A stretch of 11,134 nucleotides of DNA from Larix sibirica. Its lineage: Eukaryota; Streptophyta; Pinopsida; Pinales; Pinaceae. A program made the position numbers and the translations under genes. Position 1 is the first letter of the stretch. Every line of letters starts with the position of its first letter. The stretch covers positions 6,275 through 17,408 of the forward strand of contig NWUY0300097094.1 of assembly GCA_004151065.3 (NCBI GenBank), given 5' to 3'. Below, in pieces: positions 1 to 7,305 of this stretch. Below the pieces are notes generated by a model that was given only the letters and a program-made list of their open reading frames with translations, had not been told where the DNA came from and ran no database searches.

Positions 1-200
1 TCAATGCTATAGTTCCAGTTAAGGTTATGATGAAGATCGATTCCGAGATATTTATATTTTTTTCCATGAAAAAAATTCACAATTCATTATATTTGTAAAT
101 GAACCACATTGTTCGTGGGCCATAGAGGCCATTACATAGATACCTTCCATAGGTGCATACATGGATTCCCCCAAAAAAACTTTTGTTCCAAAACTGTTAT
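1..200 (-). pseudogene. Fragment resembling another non-LTR reverse transcriptase (YKYLGI region), partial
   Basis: The last 60 bases of the minus strand encode KKYKYLGIDLHHNLNWNYSI (codons 62 to 3) and run off the window. A Y-x-YLGI-(D/x)-(F/L)-x-x-x-L-x-W stretch is what follows the catalytic core in a group of non-LTR reverse transcriptases unlike the L1 to its right. Upstream, another frame is open from 279 to 52 (75 codons) and contains VMASMAHEQCGSFTNIM, which could be the segment just before that motif. The frame change would lie in an A-rich run at about 58-75. No catalytic residues are visible because that part would lie outside the preserved piece. Attribution rests on a short motif recalled from the family, so confidence is limited. 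Confidence 0.42.
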
Positions 201-253
201 GGATATTTCCATTAACAATGCATGTATGATTTTGATATAAAATGAGACTTTCA

Positions 254-314
254 TTTTTTTTTTCCTGTAGTATTGTCATAAAATAAAGATAAAAACATGC
301 ATGTAGTATCTCTT
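254..314 (-). other. LINE 3' tail with possible poly(A) remnant
   Basis: After the RNase H frame of the LINE stops near 315, the minus strand runs through about 50 bases with no coding signal and reaches ten consecutive A (T10 on the + strand, 254-263). An A-tract just past the last domain is where a LINE poly(A) tail belongs. The tract is short, and another A-run occurs nearby in the flanking DNA, so this 3' end is an inference. Sequence just beyond the tract was compared by eye with the 5' border near 7200-7320 and gave no convincing direct repeat. Confidence 0.4.
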
Positions 315-800
315 CTATGCAGGATTTATATTTAGTAGAATAGATTGATTATCCAGGTTGTGGGCTTGGATCATGTTCAGTGATGGTATCATTTGTAATT
401 TCCCATAAATTCCATAAGCCACCACCCACTTGAAGGCCCAACTTTGATAAATGATATGGAGGAAATTAATATCCTGAAATAAGATAGTAGTTCTAATAAT
501 ATCTTTATATAGAGGCTTCAATGTGATATTCTTTGGTGATCTCCTTATCTTCATCCAATTGACTACTAACTTCTAGTCCTAAAAAAATTGTAACTTTTGC
601 ACTCCCTTTGAATTGACAAACAACATAACTATCTTGAGAGCCATCATTTTTGCTCAGTTATTTGTGCTCCTCCCAAGTCCTGCGGAAAATTTGTACCAGT
701 GTGAATCATAAATGTACAAAAGTCTCCCAGCGCCTCCTATATCGGCCTATCCTTGATAAGCACCATCAAAATAGGCCCAACTACTAGATTTATCAATAAT
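315..800 (-). pseudogene. LINE ORF2 C-terminal RNase H domain (inactivated)
   Basis: One minus-strand frame can be followed from about 800 to 315 through in-frame stops and matches the RNase H domain at the end of plant L1 ORF2. WAYFDGAYQG (779 down to about 751) carries the first catalytic Asp at 765-767. GLGRSTN-stop-AKMMAL corresponds to the family's TNx-AE-x-AL helix, but the catalytic Glu is Lys (AAA, 648-650). A GDS-like site keeps its Asp at 576-578 between two TAG stops and is followed by KLVVNWM. The late His lies in FLHIIYQSW (His at 456-458), and the Asp expected after it appears to be Val. In an intact element this domain would degrade the RNA strand of the RNA-DNA hybrid. Stops, the Glu-to-Lys change and the late Asp loss make it non-functional. 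Confidence 0.82.
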
Positions 801-829
801 CTCCTCAACAATCCTTCTTTGCTTTGGTG

Positions 830-1261
830 GATCATCAGTCTGGGAAAATGTTTTAAGATTTTTAAACTTTTAGAAGTATAAACTTGAGGAGGTATAGAGC
901 TGTCATGGAAAATTTCCTTATTCCTGTCCATCCAAGCCCCCCAGATCATGAGAGCTGGTAAGGCCCAGTAATATGAAAAAGCCACATTGTTCAACCAGGC
1001 CTGTAAAGCTTCTTGGAGATCGAAACCATTCCAGATGAAATGAATGCCTTTTACTTGTGAATCATAGTTCCACATGCTACTCATATAAGGGTAGTGAATG
1101 AATAGATGATTAATATTTTCACTGTCACCCTTATAGAGTGGACATCTTCCTGGTCCACAACCAAATTTTTTGATTAAATTGTCCAACGCTGGGAATTTTC
1201 CTGTTAAAGCTAGCCATAGGAACAAATTTTCCTTTAGTGGATAGTTGATCTTCCATATCAT
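830..1261 (-). pseudogene. LINE ORF2 zf-RVT (zinc-binding in reverse transcriptase) segment
   Basis: MIWKINYPLKENLFLWLALTG begins an open stretch that matches the zf-RVT region found between the RT and RNase H of plant L1 elements: PxKxxxFxWL, a DNLIKK segment, GPGRCPLY, then ENINHLFIHYPY and a Trp. The family has CPLC...HLFxxC. Here only the first Cys (codon 1142-1144) and the His (1106-1108) remain. The second and last Cys positions are Tyr (1133-1135 and 1091-1093), each a single G-to-A step from Cys. The stretch is in the same frame as the segment upstream (1298-1561), separated by one TAA at 1298-1300. Downstream the frame must shift before RNase H starts near 800. The zinc site should no longer form. 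Confidence 0.83.
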
Positions 1262-1297
1262 TGGGGTACACCATGTAGGCTCAGGTAGATCCTCCTC

Positions 1298-1665
1298 TTA
1301 TCTGATATCCTTATAACCCAAGCTAGGGGTGTAGAAACCTCCTACACCATTCTTAATCCATATCAATACATCCTCTCCATCCACTAGATAGATATGGATT
1401 TCATGTAGGGCCTTGATGTACCCCTCCCACAGAGTCTTTTCATCACCCTCAAATCCCAGCTCCTCATCTTTGGTCCACACTTGTCTCATTGGAGTGGTAT
1501 TATGAATATATTGTATCTGATTAAGGAAAAGATTGCCTCGATTAGATAAATTATTAGTCATGACAAAAAGGAGTCTGTGTGAGTCTGAACTTCCATTTCA
1601 AGGGTCCTGACCAATCCCTACCCTTTTGCCATTGCCTACATCCCATGCAAGCCATTCTCCAAAAA
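1298..1665 (-). pseudogene. LINE ORF2 connection segment upstream of zf-RVT
   Basis: The minus-strand frame that ends in the zf-RVT segment extends upstream here. It reads RIGQDP-stop-NGSSDSHRLL and then an open segment from 1561 with MRQVWTKDEELGFEGDEKTL, DVLIWIKNGVGGFYTPSLGY and KDIR. Plant L1 ORF2 has this pattern: an (I/R)xGxDPW motif, a stretch with several W and L residues, then a D-x-L-x-W-x-x-(N/S)-G-x-(Y/F)-(S/T) line before zf-RVT. The Trp of DPW is a stop (TGA, 1598-1600), one G-to-A change from TGG. It has no known catalytic role of its own. Further upstream, 1666-1860 can be read as LINE connection sequence only with additional stops. Confidence 0.72.
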
Positions 1666-1860
1666 CATCAAAGGCCATAATAATTGGCTTCCACATGATG
1701 GATACATTCCTTATGTACCTTTATCTGTCTATAAACCATTCCTCTATAGTGAGTGGGTGAATATATTTATGGTGTACAACTTTAACCCATAATCCCTCAC
1801 CTTTGAGAATTCTCCAAATGCCCTTTGTAGCCAATGATTTTGCAAAACATGTAGGATGCT

Positions 1861-2133
1861 TCAGACCCCATCCGCCATCTTATTTTGGCATGGACAAAAT
1901 TTTCCATGAAACCCAATGATAATGCTTATCATCAGACTTCCCTTTCCATAATAAATTATAACATAGTTTTCGAATAGCTTATAAAGTACTTGGGAGGACA
2001 AGGGCCATAGTGACCAGTAGACTGGAATGGATTCTAGTACAACCTTCATCAAAATTAAACTACCTCCATGGGATAACCACTTGTTACACCAAAGGTGAAG
2101 CTTGTTTTCCACTTTACCTATGATCCAAGCCAA
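1861..2133 (-). pseudogene. LINE ORF2 RT thumb / post-RT segment
   Basis: The open segment starts MAWIIGKVENKLHLWCNKWL and continues with SHGGSLILMKVVLESIPVYW. This is the segment that follows the RT palm in plant L1 elements, whose consensus has W-x-x-(I/V)-x-x-K-(V/I)-x-x-K-L-x-x-W-x-x-x-x-LS-x-x-GR-x-x-L-(I/M)-K-x-V-L-x-x-(I/M)-P-V-Y. Gly-Arg has become Gly-Ser here. The end of the stretch, CPCQNKMADGV, sits where the family has a PK-x-x-GG motif. Its frame differs from the RT segments on either side (2204-2620 and 1298-1665), so at least two indels have hit this part of the copy. Confidence 0.82.
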
Positions 2134-2203
2134 TACCCATGAAGCTAATCATTAGGCTTTATAATAAAACCCAAGTACTTTAAACCATCCTGTAAATCCA
2201 TCA

Positions 2204-2620
2204 CTACAAAATAAAATTGTGTAAGAATCCAATCAACATATCTTGGTCCAAATTCATGAAGGATATAGAATATATCCTGGAGTTAAACTCCATCCTTGTA
2301 GCTTCAACAAATAAAGAAATGATAGCTTTTAAATTTTTAATGTCTCTTCTGGATCCATTAGTGAAAAGCAATATATCATTAATGAAAAATGAGTGGGAAA
2401 TAATAACATTTCCCCTAATCATGATCCCTCTGAGTGTTCCATTGGTCTTGGCATGAAAAATATCTCTACTAAATCCTTCCACAATTATAAGAAAGAGTAA
2501 AAGTGCTAGTGGCCATCCTCTCCTCAAGCCTCTTCTAGGCTTGAAGAAAGGGGAAGTTGAACCATTAATTAAAATTACACAAGAAATGGTTTGAAAATAA
2601 CAACTTATCCAATTTACCAT
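2204..2620 (-). pseudogene. LINE ORF2 reverse transcriptase, C-terminal half with mutated YxDD-type box
   Basis: The open frame covers the second half of the RT palm: an INGS segment (residues 19-22), FKPRRGLRRGWPLALLLFLI (the family's RGLRQGCPLSPxLF block, with Gln to Arg, Cys to Trp and Ser-Pro to Ala-Leu), SRDIFHAKTNG, and SHSFFINDILLF. The last block is the FADD/YADD catalytic box of non-LTR RTs. The two aspartates should be adjacent, but the first is Asn (AAT, 2378-2380) and the second remains (GAT, 2375-2377), so polymerase metal binding is lost. It continues with a FVEATRMEFNS stretch equivalent to the conserved helix after the box. A frameshift between about 2670 and 2620 separates it from the first half. 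Confidence 0.9.
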
Positions 2621-3288
2621 TGAAGATCAAACCCAACCTTTAGGACAACCAATATTAAAAAAATCCAATTGATATGATCGTAGGCTTTAGAAAGATCAAC
2701 CTTTACAATGGTAGTTGGTAAATGTTTCATCTTGGTTGTGTGCAACACTTCCTATGTAGTACCAATACCATCATGGATTTGCCTGCCCTCTAAAAATGAA
2801 AATTGCTCTTGTAAAATATATTTTGATAGGATGCCTCTTATCCTTCTAGCAATAACCTTCGCTATCAATTTATAAATACAATTACACAGAGATATGGGCC
2901 TGTAATCATCCATACTGACCCCCTTGTTAGCTTTGGTGATGAGGGCTATAAATGTTGAATTGAAAGCAGGCATGATCCTTCCTCTAATACTAGAATATTT
3001 GATTATTGCAAGTAAATCCATCTCAAATAAGTTGATGAATCCAGAAAATAATTCAATTGGCCACCTATCGGTCCCAAAACTCTTGTCCTTTTGCATGGAG
3101 TGTGGTGCCTCTTTGAGTTCTGCAAGGGCCACTTCCTCTTTTAAAGACAAGTTTTGGTCCTTGTTGACAAAGGAAGAATAATGTGCTACCAGGCTTAACA
3201 TCTGGCCTATAGAATCCCTCTCATCTTCCTTGAACAAAGTGCTGAAATGATTCACTCGAACTCTTGCAATATTATTGAATCCCGCCAC
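2621..3288 (-). pseudogene. LINE ORF2 reverse transcriptase, N-terminal half
   Basis: This frame contains the first RT blocks in order: KSFGTDRWPIELF (the family's SPGPDGxPxEFF, with Pro to Phe and Gly to Arg), a PAFNSTFIALITK stretch, DDYRPISLCNCIYKLIAKV (YRPISLCN at 2881-2904), EQFSFLEGRQIHDGI, and after one stop near 2752 the first catalytic motif KVDLSKAYD (2677-2703), whose Asp is intact. The reading stays in one frame from 3288 to about 2670 with an in-frame stop. These blocks are diagnostic of plant L1-clade RT rather than LTR-element, group II intron or telomerase RT. The protein would have carried out target-primed reverse transcription in the nucleus. The copy is inactive because of the stop, the frameshift and the damaged catalytic box downstream. 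Confidence 0.92.
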
Positions 3289-3700
3289 CTATTCACCATC
3301 TTCATTCTAATCTCCCAAAGAGTGTCTGTGTTCTTCTGATGTCTAACAAAGTTGTGAAAATATTTGGTATTAGCATCACCATTTTTTAACCATATGGATA
3401 TGCTTTTGAGTCTCATAGTAGCCTCTTCCTCATTTAAGATCTTTCTTCTCCTAGAATCAAGCTCTACAATATACCTTTTTTGATTTGTAGATGAAAAACC
3501 TTCCAGATTATCAACATGATAAGAATCCAATTGAGCTTCTATCCTACCAATCTCAATACCTCGAATCCTGCTCCTTTCAGTTGCCTATGCCATCGTAGGC
3601 GAATTGATCCTTTTCAGGCTATTAAGAAACTAGACATTTGTTGAATCATGAATATTATCATCATAGGGAATCCATAAGCTTTTCACCATCTGAATGTATG
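3252..3700 (-). pseudogene. LINE ORF2 linker between endonuclease and RT
   Basis: The open segment from 3530 contains a charged helix (VELDSRRRKILNEEEATMRL), then SISIWLKNGDANTKYFHNFV. The family pattern before the RT is a Glu-rich helix followed by (K/Q)(S/A)R-x-x-WL-x-x-GD-x-NTK-(F/Y)-FH. The match is close, with WLKNGDANTKYFHN at residues 47-60 of the segment. It stays in the endonuclease frame (minus-strand codon phase unchanged from 4223 to 3252), with stops in the 3531-3700 part. The frame changes between about 3290 and 3250, where the RT frame takes over. No enzymatic role is assigned to the linker. Confidence 0.82.
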
Positions 3701-4429
3701 CTTAATCTTCCATCCATGAATCATTAAACGAAAAGGGGCTGGGTGGATTTTTTGAAGCCAACTTCACATCAAGAAAAATAGGAAAATGGTCTGACTCTCC
3801 CCCTTCTCCAACACATTTCTTAATGCTTGGAGACATTTGTAAAATGCCTTCATTAACTGAAAATCTATCTAGCCTCTTGGCCATCCCGCCAGGTCCTGCT
3901 CACATGTTCCTCCATGTGGGCCTTAAGCTGATAGGTGGAATATCAAATAACGAAAACTCTTCCAACCTATTGATGACGTAGTCTAACAAGGAATATTTGT
4001 GTGCATTACTGCCCTACGTCTCGGCTTATACTATGGAAAATTTTAAATCACCCCCAATGATTAATCTGCAAGTATTAAGCCAAATCTGAAAATATTCGTA
4101 TGCTAATCTAATATAGATATTAGGATCATATATATTTAGGATAGTAACAACCTGTCCGAATAGAGAAGAATAGAGTGCCCAGACTTGAAAATACATCCCA
4201 CTTGTTAGTACAAATAGATTCATCCAGTAATGATGCCCCTTGATCTTCCAATTGCATCAAGATTTACAAAATCCCATCCAGATAGTAAATTTCTCAAATC
4301 AACAAAAATGGTGTCGCCACAAGCAAGAGTTTCCTATAACAGAATCACATTCAGATTATGAATAGTAACCAGTCTTTTGAGGGCTATCTTCTTTGAGGGT
4401 GTCCTTAACCCTCGACAATTTAGGGACAT
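3701..4429 (-). pseudogene. LINE ORF2 AP-like endonuclease domain (inactivated), start of ORF2
   Basis: ORF2 begins near MSLNCRGL (4406-4429), the SWNCRGL start of plant L1 endonucleases with Trp to Leu and the metal-linked Asn kept. Next comes LL-stop-ET, where the family has a Q/E-E/T motif. The catalytic Glu is intact at 4331-4333 and the codon before it is TAG (4334-4336), probably a former CAG. After a frame change near 4235 the reading continues with LNIYDPN, IIGGDLKF (family GGDFN, Asn now Lys, Asp at 4047-4049), LEEFSLFDIPPISLRPTWRN, KRLDRFSVNE and GGESDHFPI with the catalytic Asp-His (3786-3791). Stops at 4026, 4014 and after TWRNM interrupt this frame. The enzyme would have nicked target DNA to prime reverse transcription. 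Confidence 0.9.
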
Positions 4430-5470
4430 CACTAGGATTAGGTAACCTGTACACAGGGAGAACTTTCTCTAAGAGTCCCTTTGAAAGTCTTCTATCTACT
4501 CGCCCTAATATCCAAAGAAACTTGTTTTCTAGCAAATTCCATAATTGACTTGCGTCGTGAGGAAAATCCCGAGGAAGTATGGAGAATACCCCCTCCCAAT
4601 GCCAACATCAAAAAACCCGTATAAGAATTCCTTGGCATGAGATAATACTAGGGGGGATTTGGATTAGTAGTAATACCTTGGCCCATAACAGTGGTTCCTT
4701 CCATAGAAATCCTATCCTTATGGGATCCTGATAAAACCCGACACTCTTGAGTAAGAACAGTTATGTCCCTCGAGGCCTCAGAAACCTGAGAATATTGGGA
4801 GGGGGGGCGTAAAAGGAGATCCCATTAGATATATCATGAGGAGACCATCAACTACCTCATCATTACTCAAAGGATGATAAGAATAAGAGAGAAGAGATTA
4901 CAAACCTCCATCCCACAATCTTTTAGTCCCATTCGGGGAAGGTGAGACACAATCCAATTTCCCTGAGATATTGTCCACATTGGGAGTCAGAGTAGTCATA
5001 AACTTCCACCATTTCTGGAAGAGTCATATCTAAACCCATAACCTCACTACAAGAGGCATCAAAGAAATATCCCTCTACCCTTCGAAAATCCTTCACGGAG
5101 ATAGGATATACCACTTTCCACTTATCTAGGAGAGGAGACACATATTTATGGATCAAGGGAAAAAAAGTCCGCCTGTTCTAGGAGAAGGAGATATTGGGAA
5201 CTCAGGCTCCCTTAGTCCAAAGAGCTCCAAGTTCCTACTAATGGGAGCTTTTATAACAGGTCCAATGGTGGACTCCAAGAACACAAGTGAAGAATCCTTA
5301 CAAGAGATAGGCCTTATAATAGGGGAGAAGGATCTAGAAATCTTGGGAGGAGTCTTAGATATTGAGGTTGGGATCCCACCCATAAAATCATGACTACTGA
5401 TTGCCAATGACAATTTTTCCCTCCCAAAAACACCAGAAACATTACCCTCCTCCATCAACAAATGTCCCAC
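4430..5470 (-). pseudogene. LINE ORF1 C-terminal part (degraded)
   Basis: Two overlapping open segments in different frames cover this stretch. The frame ending at 5153 (first Met 5470) is rich in Ser and Pro, with SISKTPPKISRSFSPIIRPI. The frame from 5156 contains LLDKWKVVYPISVKDFRRVE and an acidic, Tyr-rich end (SEVMGLDMTLPEMVEVYDYS). In plant L1 ORF1 the part after the knuckle is poorly conserved, often Ser/Pro-rich then acidic, so only position and orientation support the assignment. Below about 4920 the same frame can be read on with stops to about 4650 (GTTVMGQGITTNPNPP), and no clear ORF1 terminus can be set before ORF2 begins at 4429. Open + strand frames over 5148-5701 look like shadows of this region. 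Confidence 0.55.
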
Positions 5471-6090
5471 ATAATTAAAAAATCTAAATCCTTGCTATAT
5501 GAAGCTTCCATAGAAAAAATAGTACTCTTACATACAAGTGGAATATCTTTAGACATACCAGAAAAATATGTAATTGCAAGGGGATCATTCATCTTACCTG
5601 GAGAAGGAGTAGATGACACCACAACTTCAAAGGAGCCCATAATAGGTGGTTCTTTGAAAATACAAGACAACAAACCAACCGAATTCTCTAACAGTCAGTG
5701 ATCCATAAGCGTACACTTTTTATTCGGCACTGGAGGATAATTATCCAGTAACTCCACTGGTCCAGTTTCTAACATGGGGCCGACCTTATGAGGGGAGCTC
5801 TTGTTCAGAATAACTATGTAAATTCCAACATCAAGCGAGGGCATACCCATCATCCACTCTTGACCCAATAATGAAATAGCCCCTTGATATTTTCTCTGCC
5901 ACACCTTTTTGGTAAATGGACGAGTGCATTCATCCACCATATGATCGTAACAATGGCATCTGTTGCACTGAAAAGGAATTCTGACGTAATCCAGGATTTG
6001 AACGAAGGAAATATTTACTAAAGATATTAACATTTTCATTGGTAGTCCCTCCCGGAGGTCAAAACCCACAAGAATCTTTGCAGTTGTCAT
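5455..6090 (-). pseudogene. LINE ORF1 zinc-knuckle segment (zf-CCHC type)
   Basis: One minus-strand frame runs from 6090 to 5455 with a single stop cluster near 5695. It starts TTAKILVGFDLREGLPMKM, continues SFVQILDYVRIPFQCNRCHC, and has the knuckle C-x2-C-x4-H-x4-C at 5926-5967 (Cys 42, Cys 45, His 50, Cys 55 of the segment, all intact). The pattern of a (A/C)(K/R)(I/V)LVxxD(L/V)xxGLP strand, then a DYxxIPFxCxxC knuckle, is typical of plant L1 ORF1 and its zf-CCHC_4-like knuckle. In a working element the knuckle would bind nucleic acid in the ribonucleoprotein particle. The part after the stop (5673-5455) is Ser/Pro-rich and has no recognisable fold. This is the best preserved piece of ORF1. 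Confidence 0.88.
5926..5967 (-). other. CX2CX4HX4C zinc knuckle
   Basis: The 14 residues CNRCHCYDHMVDEC lie in frame within the ORF1 segment. All four metal ligands are present at the canonical spacing, unlike the damaged metal sites of ORF2. Confidence 0.88.
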
Positions 6091-6416
6091 GATACATGTA
6101 TCTTGAAAATTGAGGTCAAGCAGAGGTAAACTCCCAAAGAAGAACCTATTTTCTGAAAAAAAGTATGTAACCAGAGCTCCAATGGAAGCCCCGGTAAATT
6201 AACCCAGATAATATGATTGTATACCTTCCCTCTGCGGGTGTCGAAGAATGGTGTCCACCTTTTGAGCTTAATGGAAGTTGATTCCCACAACCAAACCCCT
6301 GCTAATAATTGCGATACATCATTTGAATTATGAAGAATAACACCCAACCATCCCTTCACTAAGGAGGAACACCTACGCTTGTATCCTAAAAAACAACCCA
6401 AGTGTAGCCTACCCAT
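6087..6416 (-). pseudogene. LINE ORF1 DUF4283-like domain
   Basis: The open segment contains KGWLGVILHNSNDVSQLLAG, WESTSIKLKRWTPFFDTR, and IIWVNLPGLPLELW followed by IGSSLG. Plant L1 ORF1 proteins carry the DUF4283 domain with the same line of landmarks: a strand with F/V residues, a W-x-x-x-(S/T)-x-x-L-x-x-W-x-P-x-F block, then (I/V)W(V/I)xLPGLPxE(F/Y/L)W and an (I/L)Gxx(L/I)G helix. The segment overlaps the previous frame by about 30 bases around 6386-6416, so one indel near there splits the domain's beginning. It is followed directly, after another frame change at about 6090, by the knuckle segment, which is the normal order. It is thought to contribute to RNA binding. Confidence 0.82.
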
Positions 6417-7015
6417 CTCTTGAAAGTGCTCAAGCTCATTTTTTGACCACCGAATCTCCCCACAGGAGCAGCCTCGGAGAGAGATAAAACCTCAAACATT
6501 TGAACATATTCACCTAGGGATAAATTAAATTGGGATCCTTTTCGTTTAATGCACCTCTTGTCCTTCCATCTAGGGTGGTAGTGGTGCTCATGTGAGACAG
6601 TCCCCTCTGCAAATACCACCTCCTCGTCCTGACTAGGGAAAGGAATAACAGTGGGATATAAAGAACGTTTTGATAACCATTCGGCCACCAGATGCTTCTT
6701 TGGACCTGATAAACCTACGATAAGAGAGTACATCACCTCTCTTGGGATGGGAACTGAAAGAATTTGAAAAATAATAGGAACCGACCTACATCCCATGGAA
6801 GACACCGAAGAAATCAAATGGGAAGAAAGAGTCAATGAAAAAATCCTAAAAGTATCAAAAGGTCTTGAGGAGGCCAGTAAAGGCAAAGAGTCTCTCGAGG
6901 AACAATGGTGGGGGCTATGCGACCGACAAGAAGTCTTGTCGCCATCGGGGATAACTAAAGAGGGGTTTTGATAATTCCAAATATGGGGCCTCGAGAGTTT
7001 TGAACCTTTATCCAC
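6386..7015 (-). pseudogene. LINE ORF1 N-terminal part / 5' region
   Basis: A 209-codon frame is open here without a stop, unusually long for a degraded copy. The first part is Ser-rich (residues 30-75), which could be untranslated 5' sequence that is open by chance. A possible real start is the Met at 6796 (residue 74 of the frame). From there the reading includes VMYSLIVGLSGPKKHLVAEW, SLGEYVQMFEVLSLSEAAPV and GRFGGQKMSLSTFKRW, which lead into the DUF4283-like block after one frame change. I do not recognise a named domain in this N-terminal part, and it is variable among plant L1 elements. Position, orientation and the join to the next segment support the call. Confidence 0.6.
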
Positions 7016-7023
7016 CCCCGCAT

Positions 7024-7218
7024 CTATTTGGTACTATCATATAAAAAACACACCCGTACCACCTTCCAGGATAGGAAAGGACATGTAGCAAGCCACTGAA
7101 AAGATACCGGAGATAAATGCACCCAAGGAAGCTCTAAGAGGAAGCCAAACGGAAGAAAAAGTTCGAGATATTCATATGAATTCCTCCAAGTTGTTGTTTC
7201 CATACATGAAATTATCAT
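7024..7218 (-). other. Probable LINE 5' untranslated / leader region
   Basis: This stretch lies upstream of the ORF1 frame and keeps the higher GC of the LINE, while DNA beyond about 7220 becomes AT-rich. A 64-codon frame is open from the ATG at 7218 (MIISCMETTTWRNSYEYLEL) but matches nothing I recognise. It contains one arm of the 17-bp inverted repeat (7181-7197). The exact 5' end of the element is not visible, and the boundary could lie anywhere between about 7175 and 7260. Confidence 0.42.
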
Positions 7219-7305
7219 AAGTGCGCTTTTGCGATTTGATCATCATAACCTTTTTTTTTGTTAGTTGTTGTTGTCATATATATATATGACAACAACTTGG
7301 AGGAA
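7181..7305. repeat. Perfect 17-bp inverted repeat with 91-bp spacer
   Basis: TTCCTCCAAGTTGTTGT at 7181-7197 is matched by its exact reverse complement ACAACAACTTGGAGGAA at 7289-7305. The unit straddles the 5' border of the LINE and its right arm overlaps the 30-bp palindrome at 7267-7296. It could be an inverted duplication created when the reverse transcriptase switched template at the 5' end, or a small fold-back element of 125 bp. No flanking target-site duplication is evident. Confidence 0.85.
7267..7296. repeat. 30-bp perfect palindrome with (TA)n core
   Basis: The sequence reads GTTGTTGTCATATATATATATGACAACAAC region by region: an 8-bp GTTGTTGT arm, CA, an AT-alternating core, TG and the complementary arm. 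Pairing is perfect from 7267/7296 inwards and stops at 7266/7297. Such AT-core palindromes can extrude cruciforms. It sits immediately upstream (in LINE sense) of a T9 tract at 7251-7259. Confidence 0.9.

Larger units (their letters stand above)
254..7218 (-). mobile_element. Degenerate near-full-length L1-clade LINE (plant non-LTR retrotransposon)
   Basis: Reading the minus strand from right to left gives the full domain order of a plant L1 element: ORF1 with a DUF4283-like domain and a CCHC knuckle, then ORF2 with AP endonuclease, reverse transcriptase, zf-RVT and RNase H. The total span of about 7 kb is the usual size for the family, so the copy is not strongly 5'-truncated. It is dead. 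ORF2 can only be followed by changing frame about six times between 4429 and 315, with several in-frame stops, and ORF1 changes frame about four times. The right limit is approximate: it is set by a composition change to AT-rich DNA near 7220 and by the last open minus-strand segment (first Met 7218). The left limit is set by a T10 tract at 254-263, which may be the poly(A) tail. I could not find a target-site duplication. Confidence 0.92.

Noticed and set aside
2217-3181. Open + strand frames over the RT (2217-2456 and 2924-3181)
   Set aside because: They lie antisense to clear reverse-transcriptase blocks, so they are shadows of the LINE.
5148-5701. Two open + strand frames (5148-5393 and 5462-5701)
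   Set aside because: They are antisense to the LINE ORF1 frames, lack family signatures and follow the open minus-strand frames closely, so they look like shadows.
5926-5967. Knuckle as evidence of an LTR-element gag
   Set aside because: The preceding LPGLPLELW block and following L1-type ORF2 place it in a LINE ORF1. No protease or integrase is present.
21-7252. 13-bp inverted match (AAGGTTATGATGA at 21-33, complement at 7240-7252) near both LINE ends
   Set aside because: About one 13-bp inverted match is expected by chance in a window this size, and it is inverted whereas a target-site duplication would be direct.
254-7260. Search by eye for a target-site duplication flanking the LINE
   Set aside because: No direct repeat of useful length was found between the sequence left of the T10 tract and the 5' border at about 7175-7320. 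Age and uncertain borders can explain this.
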